The notes below the pieces were generated by a model that was given only the letters and a program-made list of their open reading frames with translations, had not been told where the DNA came from and did no database searches. A stretch of DNA of 34,141 nucleotides from a virus. A program made the position numbers and the translations under genes. Below, one piece after another: positions 1 through 7,212 of this stretch; positions within the stretch are counted from its first letter, which is position 1, and each line of letters starts with the position of its first letter. The stretch spans positions 1 to 34,141 of the IMG/VR virus record IMGVR_UViG_3300032282_001611, one strand, 5' to 3'.

Positions 1-3
1 AAC

Positions 4-213
4 ATGCTCAAGAAGGAAGGCAACAGCCTGGTGTATACTACACAGCATGGTGAGATCATCAAGCAGTTCCGCAAGGCTTGGGAACGCAATGACAATGGAT
101 CGCTTGACAAGCTGATGGCTGATATTGTTGAACGCGATAAACTCGAAGTGTTAAATAAGCCAATCGTAGCTATGAGCGACGATGTGGATGAGGAATCCGT
201 TCAAGGAGAATAA
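4..213 (+). CDS. Small hypothetical phage protein (possibly 5'-truncated by the window)
   Basis: I do not recognise this 69-residue acidic protein. The frame is open to the first base of the window, so the ATG at position 4 may be internal to a longer gene starting upstream. The middle (FRKAWERNDNGSLDKLMADI) looks like a short amphipathic helical protein, with no signal peptide, membrane segment or metal-binding motif. It ends two bases before the next start codon, and its last codons carry the AAGGAG ribosome-binding site of that gene. It is therefore probably the first visible member of an operon leading into the uvsY-like gene. Confidence 0.6.
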   Translation: MLKKEGNSLVYTTQHGEIIKQFRKAWERNDNGSLDKLMADIVERDKLEVLNKPIVAMSDDVDEESVQGE

Positions 214-215
214 AA

Positions 216-503
216 TTGAGTCTATATGATAGTGAAGCATCCATGGTAGTTGATGCATGGGCGGCAATCAAACCCTATCTGAATAAAAAAGATAGGGATG
301 ATGCGGCTCAAGCATTTTTACGCACCTTAGAAAATTATGTTGACATTGAAAGCATGGCTAATGATATTGCTGGACATGACGGGCCGTTAGACCGTGCTCT
401 TTCCACGCTCTACGGCGGCCACACAAGCGACGAGGACAACTACAATGATCCAGAAGGCGATGAAGAACTGTTTAGCGGTAGCTACGATGATGAAGACGAG
501 TAA
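216..503 (+). CDS. Small acidic hypothetical protein with TTG start
   Basis: Unrecognised 95-residue protein. The start is a TTG placed 7 nt after a clear AAGGAG (203-208); no in-frame ATG lies near the N-terminus, so TTG is preferred. The N-terminal 60 residues are predicted helical (DAWAAIKPYLNKKDRDDAAQ). The last 25 residues are a strongly acidic tail rich in D, E, N, S and Y that ends in DDEDE. Acidic tails of this kind occur in DNA-mimic or partner-docking phage proteins, but that is only a suggestion. It sits directly upstream of the uvsY-like gene with a 3-nt gap, so a role alongside recombination is plausible by context only. Confidence 0.6.
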   Translation: MSLYDSEASMVVDAWAAIKPYLNKKDRDDAAQAFLRTLENYVDIESMANDIAGHDGPLDRALSTLYGGHTSDEDNYNDPEGDEELFSGSYDDEDE

Positions 504-506
504 TCG

Positions 507-965
507 ATGAGTAATTGGTTCCGGAAGGTTACTGCGGACATTGGAAATCTACCAGACGCAATAGATTGGTTTGAGGCCCAGCTTCAAGAAGCCAAAGCAG
601 AAATCAGTCTACGCGGCAATGTAGAAAAGAATGCCCGAGACCTTCCGGGTATCATTGAGCATAGGTTTAACCAACTGCAAGAAATAGAAGCGATCCTAGA
701 ACATCTTAACATTGAACTAAGACGTTTGCGGAGCAATCACTTCAAACGGTATCTAGAGCATTACAACAGGGCCATGAGCAGTCGCGATGCTGAGAAATAC
801 AGCGATGGCGAACCAGAAGTGTTGGAAATGCAAAAGCTCATAAACGAGTTTGCTCTAGTACGCAATACCTTCCAAGGCCTGATCAAAGCGATTGATACAA
901 AGAACTTTATGATTAGCAACATCACGCGACTGCGAGTCGCCGGAATGGAAGATGCAAGCGTCTGA
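507..965 (+). CDS. uvsY: UvsY-like recombination/replication mediator
   Basis: This 152-residue, helical, charged protein is close in length to T4 UvsY (137 aa). In T4, UvsY loads the UvsX recombinase onto Gp32-coated single-stranded DNA. The C-terminal half (about residues 75-152) has the spacing I expect for UvsY of aquatic T4-like phages: YLEHYNR, a DAEKYSDGE segment, a long helix with INEFALVRN, then a KNFMISNITRLR ending. The N-terminal half is coiled-coil-like. The gene follows two small ORFs and overlaps the next gene by 14 nt, so the two are translationally coupled. UvsW lies 4 kb downstream, consistent with a recombination cluster. The assignment rests on pattern resemblance; another coiled-coil protein is the main alternative. 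Confidence 0.6.
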   Translation: MSNWFRKVTADIGNLPDAIDWFEAQLQEAKAEISLRGNVEKNARDLPGIIEHRFNQLQEIEAILEHLNIELRRLRSNHFKRYLEHYNRAMSSRDAEKYSDGEPEVLEMQKLINEFALVRNTFQGLIKAIDTKNFMISNITRLRVAGMEDASV

Positions 966-1518
966 TATTTCATGTGTGGCAGATATCGTTGGTGCTAAGT
1001 TTAACGCATTGCAAAGTACCAACCAACGTGCTTATGCAGACTATCTTGAGTTCTATGTATGCAAGCTGATCGAAGACACCTACCCAGAACTTTACAAAGC
1101 ATCAACCAGTGTACGTAGTCCAGAAGACTTCATGCTAGGCAACATCCTTGTTGATGTAAAAACTAGATGCATAGGCAGAGAGTTCAGCATGCCCAACCTC
1201 ATCAGTGTTGACCGTGCAAGCAAGATCCTAGCAGACCAAACACGCGACATTTGGTATTGGTTCATTGACTACGAAGTGCATGCTGATGGCACGTTTAGCA
1301 TAGTGAGCTCAGAACTCACACCCATATGGCATCTCAACTGGGACGCCCTCAGCATACAGAACCTTGGGCTTGGACAGATACAGATATCCAACTGGGCTGT
1401 GCTACAGGACCCAGCACCTGCTAGGGCGCAGTGGTGCTTGAATTTAACGAAAAAAACACGTGAATTCTATGTGCGCCTGCAACAAAAGCTGGAAAAACGC
1501 ATAAAAGCACTGGGCTAA
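952..1518 (+). CDS. Putative PD-(D/E)XK nuclease-like protein
   Basis: A 188-residue protein starting at an ATG inside the 3' end of the uvsY-like gene. An N-terminal helix carries a conserved-looking acid (E34 in ADYLEFYVCK). It is followed by P57-E-D59 and the strand motif ILVDVKTR, with D68-x-K70. That order (helix acid, PD-like, then DxK in a hydrophobic strand) is typical of restriction-endonuclease-like folds. The rest contains aromatic strands (WYWFIDYEV) compatible with a mixed beta core. Role and substrate are unknown. Coupling to uvsY suggests processing of recombination intermediates or host DNA degradation. A non-catalytic fold with a chance DxK remains possible. Confidence 0.5.
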   Translation: MQASDISCVADIVGAKFNALQSTNQRAYADYLEFYVCKLIEDTYPELYKASTSVRSPEDFMLGNILVDVKTRCIGREFSMPNLISVDRASKILADQTRDIWYWFIDYEVHADGTFSIVSSELTPIWHLNWDALSIQNLGLGQIQISNWAVLQDPAPARAQWCLNLTKKTREFYVRLQQKLEKRIKALG

Positions 1519-1585
1519 GTGCTTGATTTTCAAGGGATTTTTAGCCCTGCTAAGTCATTGATTTTCAAGGGATTTTTCTAGTACT
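1516..1585. repeat. Two direct copies of a 35-bp unit, each holding an inverted repeat
   Basis: TTGATTTTCAAGGGATTTTT occurs perfectly at 1523-1542 and 1558-1577, 35 bp apart, and each copy is preceded by TAAGT. Each copy contains an inverted repeat with a TTT centre: CTTGA-TTT-TCAAG at 1522-1534 and TTGA-TTT-TCAA at 1558-1568. The pair lies about 100 bp upstream of the strong promoter of the AAA+ ATPase gene and begins at the stop codon of the nuclease-like gene. A duplicated operator is one reading. A weak terminator (AGGG...CCCT around the first copy with T-runs) is another. Confidence 0.7.
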
Positions 1586-1623
1586 TTATGCTAAATTCTG
1601 TGGGTGTTGCAAAAATACAACAC

Positions 1624-1691
1624 AAAAAAGTGAAAAAAAGTTCAAAAAAGTGGCAAAAACGGTTGACTGCAACCCTGCTCTAGTGCATAAT
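1624..1691 (+). promoter_or_regulatory. Sigma-70-type promoter with phased A-tracts upstream
   Basis: The promoter reads TTGACT (1663-1668), 17 bp, CATAAT (1686-1691), and precedes the AAA+ ATPase gene. Immediately upstream are four A-tracts at 1624-1629, 1633-1639, 1644-1649 and 1655-1659. Their centres are about 10 bp apart, which predicts intrinsic DNA curvature or an UP element. The expected leader is about 29 nt and includes AAAGGAG. Confidence 0.75.
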
Positions 1692-1726
1692 ACAAACACT
1701 AGGCAATAACACAAAGGAGCTTGTAT

Positions 1727-2806
1727 ATGTCAACAGTAACAATTTTGCGCGGTAGCTACCGCAATGTGCCCGTCCGTAATCGTACGTTCCGTATGCTTAA
1801 GGACTTCCAAGTTGGAGCCAAGGGCGGCTTCGTCACTGTGCTAGGTGATGGCAGTGATGCTTTTCCTGCTAAAGCAATCCGGGTTCGTGTAAGCGGGCTC
1901 AAAGACATTGTAGCAGATTCTTCAATTGGTAATCGTAACGAGGAGGACATTATGGGTCTAGCTACCCAAGATGACGGCTCTGTGCTTCGCATTGAGAAGC
2001 CAGCGGATCCAGAAGTTTACACTGAAACTGACGAAGAAGCCATTGAGCGCATCCGTCAGCGTTTTGATATTTTGGATGAGATGACGCACGGTACCACAAG
2101 TGGTGCAGTACGTGCAATGATTGTCAGCGGCCCTCCAGGTGTTGGCAAGAGCTATGGTGTTGAGAAGGTGCTTGAAGAAGCCGCTTTGTTCGATAAGATT
2201 GCTCAACGCAAGCAGAAGTTTGAAGTGGTTAAGGGCGCAATGAGCGCATTGGGCCTCTACGCCAAACTGTTCAAGTATGCAGATGAAGGTTGCGTGGTAG
2301 TGTTCGACGACTGCGACAGCGTGTTGTTGGACGACTTGAGCTTGAACATCCTGAAGGCAGCTTTGGACTCTAGCAAGAAGCGTTACATTAGCTGGAACAC
2401 GGACTCGCGCTTGTTGCGTAGCGAAGGCATTCCAGATCGTTTCGAGTTCAAGGGCTCGGCAATCTTTATTACGAACATCAAGTTCGAGCACGTTCGTAGC
2501 AAGAAGCTGAAGGACCATTTAGATGCGTTGGAGTCGCGTTGCCACTATCTGGACTTGACTCTGGACACCACACGTGACAAGTTGCTCCGCATCAAGCAGA
2601 TTGTCAAAGACGGCATGCTTGACAGCTACGACTTTGAAGATGGTGCTAGCGACGAGATTGTTGAGTACATGGAAACAAACGTCAAGCGTTTGCGTGAGTT
2701 GAGCTTGCGTACTGTTCTCAAGCTGGCAGACTTGCGCAAGATGAGCGCAGGCACTTGGAAGAAGATTGCGGAAGTGACCATCATCCGCAAAGGTGTTGAA
2801 GCCTAA
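1727..2806 (+). CDS. AAA+ ATPase
   Basis: A 359-residue protein. I chose ATG 1727 because AAAGGAG at 1713-1719 is 7 nt upstream; a TTG at 1721 is too close to it. The N-terminal 110 residues are a small beta-rich domain (TILRGSYRNVPVRNRTFRM). The AAA+ core follows: Walker A GPPGVGKS (residues 135-142), Walker B VVVFDDCD (190-197) and a sensor-1 segment IFITN (246-250). The C-terminal part is helical, as in a AAA+ lid. Remodelling ATPases of this size occur in T4-like aquatic phages without an assigned target. It is isolated by its own strong promoter upstream and a hairpin downstream, so it is probably transcribed alone and early. The ATPase assignment is firm; the biological role is not. Confidence 0.85.
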   Translation: MSTVTILRGSYRNVPVRNRTFRMLKDFQVGAKGGFVTVLGDGSDAFPAKAIRVRVSGLKDIVADSSIGNRNEEDIMGLATQDDGSVLRIEKPADPEVYTETDEEAIERIRQRFDILDEMTHGTTSGAVRAMIVSGPPGVGKSYGVEKVLEEAALFDKIAQRKQKFEVVKGAMSALGLYAKLFKYADEGCVVVFDDCDSVLLDDLSLNILKAALDSSKKRYISWNTDSRLLRSEGIPDRFEFKGSAIFITNIKFEHVRSKKLKDHLDALESRCHYLDLTLDTTRDKLLRIKQIVKDGMLDSYDFEDGASDEIVEYMETNVKRLRELSLRTVLKLADLRKMSAGTWKKIAEVTIIRKGVEA

Positions 2807-2852
2807 AGTTTAAGATGGGGTGATTGCCTAGTAAACAACTCCACCCGTCTTG

Positions 2853-2880
2853 GCCCTGGATGCGAAAGTGTCCAGGGCTT
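2853..2880 (+). terminator. Hairpin terminator after the AAA+ ATPase gene
   Basis: GCCCTGGA (2853-2860) pairs perfectly with TCCAGGGC (2871-2878). The intervening TGCGAAAGTG can extend the stem and leaves a GAAA tetraloop. Only a short T-rich stretch (TTTCTC) follows, so termination may be partial. Confidence 0.65.
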
Positions 2881-2901
2881 TCTCGGTGGGTGCAGATGAG
2901 G

Positions 2902-2930
2902 TTGACATAAACCAACTCTTCAGCTACACT
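2902..2930 (+). promoter_or_regulatory. Sigma-70-type promoter for the ParB-like gene
   Basis: A consensus TTGACA (2902-2907), a 17-bp spacer and TACACT (2925-2930). The predicted start is near 2937, giving a leader of about 50 nt with an AGAAGGAA ribosome-binding site before ATG 2988. Confidence 0.75.
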
Positions 2931-2987
2931 TAAAACACTTGAGGAAGACGGCGCATTGTGCGTCATAGAAACCGAGAAGGAAATATC

Positions 2988-4040
2988 ATGGCAGTCAAAC
3001 GCCTTACCCGTAAGCTCACGGATGTTATCGCCGAAGTTGAAACACAACTCAAGGCCCACTATAACGTCACGCAAAAAGAACTTGATGCATGGCGAGCCCG
3101 TGCGCAAGCATTGCAACATAAATTCCCAGTCAGCTCAATGATAGCGATTGAGGACCTTTGGATCGACTACGAAGTCCAACGTGATGTGTTGCACAAGCAT
3201 ATTATCAACATCATGAAGAAATGGGATCCAAGGATTTGTAGTCCTGGCTCAGCTTGTCGCATTGTAGGCAGACCAAATACCTTTCTTTATGATGCGCAAC
3301 ACCGTACCATTGCCGCAGGGCTTCTTGGCTTTACGGAAATTCCATGTGCAGTCGTGGAAACATCTGATCCAAACTTTGCCAGCTATGCATTTGAGATGCT
3401 AAACGACACAGGCGTCAAGCGATTGACTCCAGGCGACTTGCATCGCAATGCATTGGTGCGATACAAGAATGGTAGCCGAGATATCAAAGTGGTACGGGCT
3501 CGTGTGTTACAAGACCAATTCGACAAGGCGGGTATTGACTTGCAAGACAAAGGCTCACGTGCCAGCGACAACCTACGTGGTAGCAACGACTACTTCTTCA
3601 GCCACTTCAAGTATGCCTACAAAGCGATTGAAGTTGATGAAAAAGGTAGTGTCCTTTTTGATGTGTTAGGCGCAATCAAAGAAGTGTTTCCGTTGCAGGA
3701 AGAAATTGACCAAGGTGTGTTTATTGGTCTCAATGAGATTGAACGTCTGTGCGGAATCAACAATATCAAACTGCCTGTTGGTTGGATGAAGACTCTGTTG
3801 GAGAGTGTGAAGCAGACGTTCAAGAGTTCGGCGTTGGTACATGCCAAAGCCAAGGTGCAATGGGAACATGTCAAGCCAGGGTCAACTTGGAGTGCGCCCA
3901 GCGCAATGAGCAACTTCTTGCGCGAGCTACACTTGCGCAATGGTGGTACACTAGCTATTCCTTATCATGGCGATGGTGCCAAGATGGGTATCGAAGAAGG
4001 CAATGCAGCCCCGGGATTGTTCCCTGACACGGAGAAGTAA
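2988..4040 (+). CDS. ParB/sulfiredoxin-fold domain protein
   Basis: A 350-residue protein starting at ATG 2988 behind AGAAGGAA; an in-frame GTG 30 nt upstream lacks a site. Residues about 55-130 (DYEVQRDVLHKHIINIMKKWDP, then IVGRPNTFLYDAQHR and TIAAGLLGFTEIPCAVVE) have the layout of the ParB N-terminal/sulfiredoxin fold: a sentence listing positions to vary, then a display strand and the DAQHR turn. This fold includes CTP-binding ParB proteins, nucleases and phosphate-processing enzymes. The remaining 220 residues look helical and are unassigned. It follows the AAA+ gene but has its own promoter and is 2 nt from the next gene. Whether it binds CTP, cuts DNA or regulates is not visible. Confidence 0.65.
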   Translation: MAVKRLTRKLTDVIAEVETQLKAHYNVTQKELDAWRARAQALQHKFPVSSMIAIEDLWIDYEVQRDVLHKHIINIMKKWDPRICSPGSACRIVGRPNTFLYDAQHRTIAAGLLGFTEIPCAVVETSDPNFASYAFEMLNDTGVKRLTPGDLHRNALVRYKNGSRDIKVVRARVLQDQFDKAGIDLQDKGSRASDNLRGSNDYFFSHFKYAYKAIEVDEKGSVLFDVLGAIKEVFPLQEEIDQGVFIGLNEIERLCGINNIKLPVGWMKTLLESVKQTFKSSALVHAKAKVQWEHVKPGSTWSAPSAMSNFLRELHLRNGGTLAIPYHGDGAKMGIEEGNAAPGLFPDTEK

Positions 4041-4041
4041 G

Positions 4042-4584
4042 ATGGCTACTGGTATGGCTACAGAAGAAGACTACAAGTTTTTTGATTTCCTTGCTCCCTA
4101 TGTATGGCCTGAATATACTGCCAAACAACTTGCTCTTCTACGTAAGCAAGTTGAAATGGGTATAATTCAAATTGAAACTATGTTAGAAAATGCTCTAGCA
4201 AATGCTAGTGGAACATATACAAGGATTGCTGAAAATGGTAGAGATTTCACAGACAACAGCGATGCTAAAAAATCCGTTAGCAATTTTCGTAACAATAATA
4301 CTTGGCGAGATCAATGGACAAATAGTTTTGCTATAACAAATCTTAAGAATAAAACTGGTCTAATACGTGCTCTTTGTTATAGCAAAGAACAAGACAAGTT
4401 TTATTGTTTTGCCATACCGCATAGGGCATATAAAGGCATGGCCAGGGTTGATATTATATTAGACACTAGCACAGGTTATAGAGAGCCAATTGGTATTCCA
4501 GGAGGTAAATGGAACTACTATCAAGTTAAAGATTTCCTAAGGTTGGCAACTATTACTGAGAAGGAAGCAAATAGATATGCTTAA
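4042..4584 (+). CDS. Hypothetical protein, AT-rich, with a conserved-looking GRDFTDNSDAK motif
   Basis: A 180-residue protein at ATG 4042, behind GGAG in the end of the previous gene. I do not recognise a named family. The motif GRDFTDNSDAKKS (about residues 68-80), the later segment KTGLIRALCYSKEQDKFYCF, and IPHRAYKG form an alpha/beta pattern resembling nuclease-like phage ORFs, but I cannot identify the catalytic residues with confidence. Its codons favour A/T at third positions much more than the flanking genes (AAT, GCT, ATA, TTA), suggesting recent acquisition. It overlaps the next gene by 8 nt and so is embedded in the operon. Confidence 0.6.
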   Translation: MATGMATEEDYKFFDFLAPYVWPEYTAKQLALLRKQVEMGIIQIETMLENALANASGTYTRIAENGRDFTDNSDAKKSVSNFRNNNTWRDQWTNSFAITNLKNKTGLIRALCYSKEQDKFYCFAIPHRAYKGMARVDIILDTSTGYREPIGIPGGKWNYYQVKDFLRLATITEKEANRYA

Positions 4585-5137
4585 AGAATCACTTGAATCG
4601 TTCCGTGCACCAAGCTATGGCAAGACCAAGCGTAGTGCTGACACCTACCGGACTGTGGCAAATCATTGCCGCAGTCACTTGACTGGGCTGGTTGTAGAGT
4701 ACAAGTCTGTTGAAAATGATCAACAGCGCCTGCGTGAAATTCGCAACGACATGGATTACTATCTGCGTCGTTATCACGAGTACTGTATCCAACAGCGTGA
4801 TGGTATGAAGGCGCACTATCATGAAGTGGACGCAGACGAGGATTGCGACTTTGAACATTTGATTCCAGCGGCACGTATCCGTGACCTGCTGTTGGCAGAT
4901 GTGTTTACAGTTGAGCAGGCACTGAATGCTCCTACTGTACGGCTGAGTCGTGACAAGCATGAGGCATTGAAGGATGCAGGTTGGGCCAGCAAGACTCCAG
5001 ACATGTGGCACCCGTTTAAGAGATATTCAGGGGTGTTTACAGCTAAGTACACTACCCACGATGGCACAGAGATTGATCCAAACACTTGGACATTGGAAGA
5101 CCACTTCCGCTACTTTTCACATCTGGTGATTGAATAG
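4577..5137 (+). CDS. Conserved-looking hypothetical protein
   Basis: A 186-residue protein with ATG 4577 behind AAGGAAG inside the preceding gene. The first 80 residues are helical and basic (RRYHEYCIQQRDGMKAHYHEV). The central CDFEHLIPAARIRDLLLADVFTVEQALNAPT segment, followed by LSRDKHEALKDAGW, looks like the recurring 'DFEH.IP' region I associate with uncharacterised proteins of large aquatic myoviruses. There are no membrane segments. It ends 36 nt before UvsW, and the UvsW promoter begins right at its stop codon. Function is unknown; a nucleic-acid role is only inferred from context. Confidence 0.6.
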   Translation: MLKESLESFRAPSYGKTKRSADTYRTVANHCRSHLTGLVVEYKSVENDQQRLREIRNDMDYYLRRYHEYCIQQRDGMKAHYHEVDADEDCDFEHLIPAARIRDLLLADVFTVEQALNAPTVRLSRDKHEALKDAGWASKTPDMWHPFKRYSGVFTAKYTTHDGTEIDPNTWTLEDHFRYFSHLVIE

Positions 5138-5138
5138 G

Positions 5139-5167
5139 TAGACAAACAACATGGCACCTGCTATACT
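5139..5167 (+). promoter_or_regulatory. Sigma-70-type promoter predicted to give a leaderless uvsW mRNA
   Basis: TAGACA (5139-5144), 17 bp, TATACT (5162-5167). Counting seven bases past the -10 box puts the transcription start at 5174, the A of the uvsW ATG. No Shine-Dalgarno lies in the 20 bases before that ATG. Confidence 0.65.
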
Positions 5168-5173
5168 TGCACA

Positions 5174-6649
5174 ATGAGAACATGTGTCATACGTATAACC
5201 GATGAAGTCAATGCTAAACTGGTTGGATTGGAAGTAACCACTCGCAACCGTTTGGCCAAAGAACTCAAGTTCTTTATGCCCTACGCATTCCACGTTCCAG
5301 CCTACAAGCTGGGACGTTGGGATGGTTGCGTCAGCTTCTTTTCCTTAGGTGGAGCCACCTTTGTAAACTTGCTTGAACGCATACTGCCTGTGCTGTATGA
5401 GGAACATTATGAAGTGTCCATTGAGGACCAGAGAGAACAGCATGACTTAGATTTCGTCCCCATTGATGAAGAATATCATGGGGATATGGTTTGGCCAGAC
5501 AAGCATCCAATGGCAGGCCAGCTGGTACGACTGCGTGACTATCAGGTGGATGCAGTCAATCACTTCCTTACCACTCCACAAAGCATCCAGGAGATTGCCA
5601 CAGGTGCAGGCAAGACCTTGATGACTGCTACCATGAGCAAGTGTGTAGAACATCTTGGCCGTAGCCTAGTCATCGTTCCCAACAAAGACCTTGTGCGGCA
5701 GACATACGAGGACTATCACAACCTAGGACTTGATGTCGGTGTGTATTTTGGTGATGAAAAGCAAACAGACAAGACTCATACCATTGCTACATGGCAGAGC
5801 CTCAACGTGCTAGACAAGCGTTTCAAAGATGGCGAAACCAATGTTAGCTTGGAAGTGTTCTCAACAGGCTTGGCAGCTATCATCGTAGACGAAGTACACC
5901 AAGCCAAGGCAGATGTGCTGAAGAAATTGCTTACAGGACCTTTTGCTAACGTACCAATACGTTGGGGACTGACAGGAACTGTACCAAAAGAAGACTGGCA
6001 GAAGATCAGTCTTGAAGTAAGCCTTGGTCCTGTTGTGAGCAGTCTCAGCGCCGCTACATTGCAGGACATGGGTGTGCTTGCTGAGTGCCATGTGAATGTG
6101 GTGCAGATGGAAGAAACTGCCGAGTATGGTAGTTACCAAGAAGAGCTAGAATATCTTACTACCAACAGCACACGATTAGACTACATTGCTGATCTAATCA
6201 AGAACATCTCAGATACAGGCAACACCTTGGTGCTGGTTGATCGTATTCGTGCTGGAGAACAGATAGTAGAGCGCATTGAAGATAGTGTGTTTGTATCTGG
6301 GTCAATGAAGAGCAAGGACCGTAAAGATGAGTATGATGAAGTGGCGACTGCGACTGGAAAGGTTATTGTGGCTACCTATGGAGTGGCTGCTGTGGGTATT
6401 AACATTCCTCGTATTTTTAATCTGGTATTGCTGGAACCCGGAAAGAGCTTTGTCCGAGTTATACAGTCTATTGGGCGCGGTATTAGAAAAGCACAAGACA
6501 AGGACTTCGTACAGATCTGGGACTTGACTAGCACTAGCAAATTTAGCAAAAGACATTTACGTGAACGCAAGAAGTTCTATGCTGATGCCAAATACCCTTA
6601 TATCATTGAGAAGGTAGATTATCGTTCACAGGGAAAGAAAAAGAAATGA
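5174..6649 (+). CDS. uvsW: UvsW-like superfamily 2 DNA/RNA helicase
   Basis: A 491-residue protein, close to T4 UvsW (about 500 aa). UvsW is an ATP-dependent helicase that unwinds R-loops and drives branch migration and fork regression, shifting replication from origin- to recombination-dependent initiation. The N-terminal 115 residues form the small DNA-binding domain (KFFMPYAFHVPAYKLGRWDG). Helicase motifs follow: Q-motif region LRDYQ (about 119-123), Walker A GAGKT (144-148), DEVH (239-242), TGT (268-270), and motif VI QSIGRGIRKA near residue 435. The gene has its own promoter at the upstream stop codon. Its last four bases (ATGA) start the next gene. Confidence 0.93.
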   Translation: MRTCVIRITDEVNAKLVGLEVTTRNRLAKELKFFMPYAFHVPAYKLGRWDGCVSFFSLGGATFVNLLERILPVLYEEHYEVSIEDQREQHDLDFVPIDEEYHGDMVWPDKHPMAGQLVRLRDYQVDAVNHFLTTPQSIQEIATGAGKTLMTATMSKCVEHLGRSLVIVPNKDLVRQTYEDYHNLGLDVGVYFGDEKQTDKTHTIATWQSLNVLDKRFKDGETNVSLEVFSTGLAAIIVDEVHQAKADVLKKLLTGPFANVPIRWGLTGTVPKEDWQKISLEVSLGPVVSSLSAATLQDMGVLAECHVNVVQMEETAEYGSYQEELEYLTTNSTRLDYIADLIKNISDTGNTLVLVDRIRAGEQIVERIEDSVFVSGSMKSKDRKDEYDEVATATGKVIVATYGVAAVGINIPRIFNLVLLEPGKSFVRVIQSIGRGIRKAQDKDFVQIWDLTSTSKFSKRHLRERKKFYADAKYPYIIEKVDYRSQGKKKK

Positions 6650-7188
6650 GCTCAGTCAGCTATCTATTTCCTACCCCTGTCTTTTGTACTATAGCGTCAC
6701 CATACCTGCAACTTCAAATTGAAGAAGAGTTCAAAGCAAAAGAAGAAGATATAAAGAAATATCTAGGACGTGAAACTTGGGGAGATAACACATCAAGCAC
6801 ATGGCCTTCTATTGGAAACATTCTTACGCAGAAAAATTTAGATGTATTGAAACAGCACATTGATGATTGCTGTAAAGAGTTCCTTAAAGAGATATCCGAA
6901 CCTGCATGTGTGCTTCGTGAATCCTGGGTAAACTACAATCAAAAATACCAATTTCAAAATAGACACGTGCATTTACCAGCCAGGATATCTGGCATCTATT
7001 ATTTGAAAACAACAGGAGTAGATGGAAACCTAGCACTACATCCGCCATCAGATATAATGAATGGTACGACAAAAGAGATTATTCCAGAAACAGGACTAAC
7101 AGTATTGTTCCATTCATGGACGCCTCATTCAGTAAGACAAAATTTAACAGATTCCACTAGGATATCTGTGGCGTTCAATTATTATTGA
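6646..7188 (+). CDS. 2-oxoglutarate/Fe(II)-dependent oxygenase-like protein
   Basis: A 180-residue protein overlapping uvsW by ATGA. It matches the phage/aquatic family of putative 2OG-Fe(II) oxygenases (Pfam 2OG-FeII_Oxy_5 type). The features are an SWVNYN strand, RHVHLPARISGIYYL with H107 and H109 as candidate metal ligands, FHSWTPHSV with the distal histidine H161, and RISVAFNYY with R172 as the likely 2-oxoglutarate anchor. Family members are thought to hydroxylate proteins or other substrates, but substrates are generally unknown. Codon use is AT-richer than its neighbours, similar to the gene at 4042, which points to later acquisition. The oxygenase fold is well supported; activity and substrate are inference. 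Confidence 0.8.
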   Translation: MSSVSYLFPTPVFCTIASPYLQLQIEEEFKAKEEDIKKYLGRETWGDNTSSTWPSIGNILTQKNLDVLKQHIDDCCKEFLKEISEPACVLRESWVNYNQKYQFQNRHVHLPARISGIYYLKTTGVDGNLALHPPSDIMNGTTKEIIPETGLTVLFHSWTPHSVRQNLTDSTRISVAFNYY

Positions 7189-7212
7189 TGTCAAAGATTA
7201 ACAGGGAAAGAA

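Noticed and set aside
152-157. TAAATA inside the first small gene as a late promoter
   Set aside because: It is intragenic and 58 bases before the next start. The downstream genes are recombination functions.
1516-1585. Attachment site or tRNA end
   Set aside because: No integrase, no tRNA gene and no lysogeny functions are in the window. Only two copies of a short repeat are present.
2958-2987. Upstream GTG start for the ParB-like protein
   Set aside because: It has no ribosome-binding site, while ATG 2988 follows AGAAGGAA at good distance.
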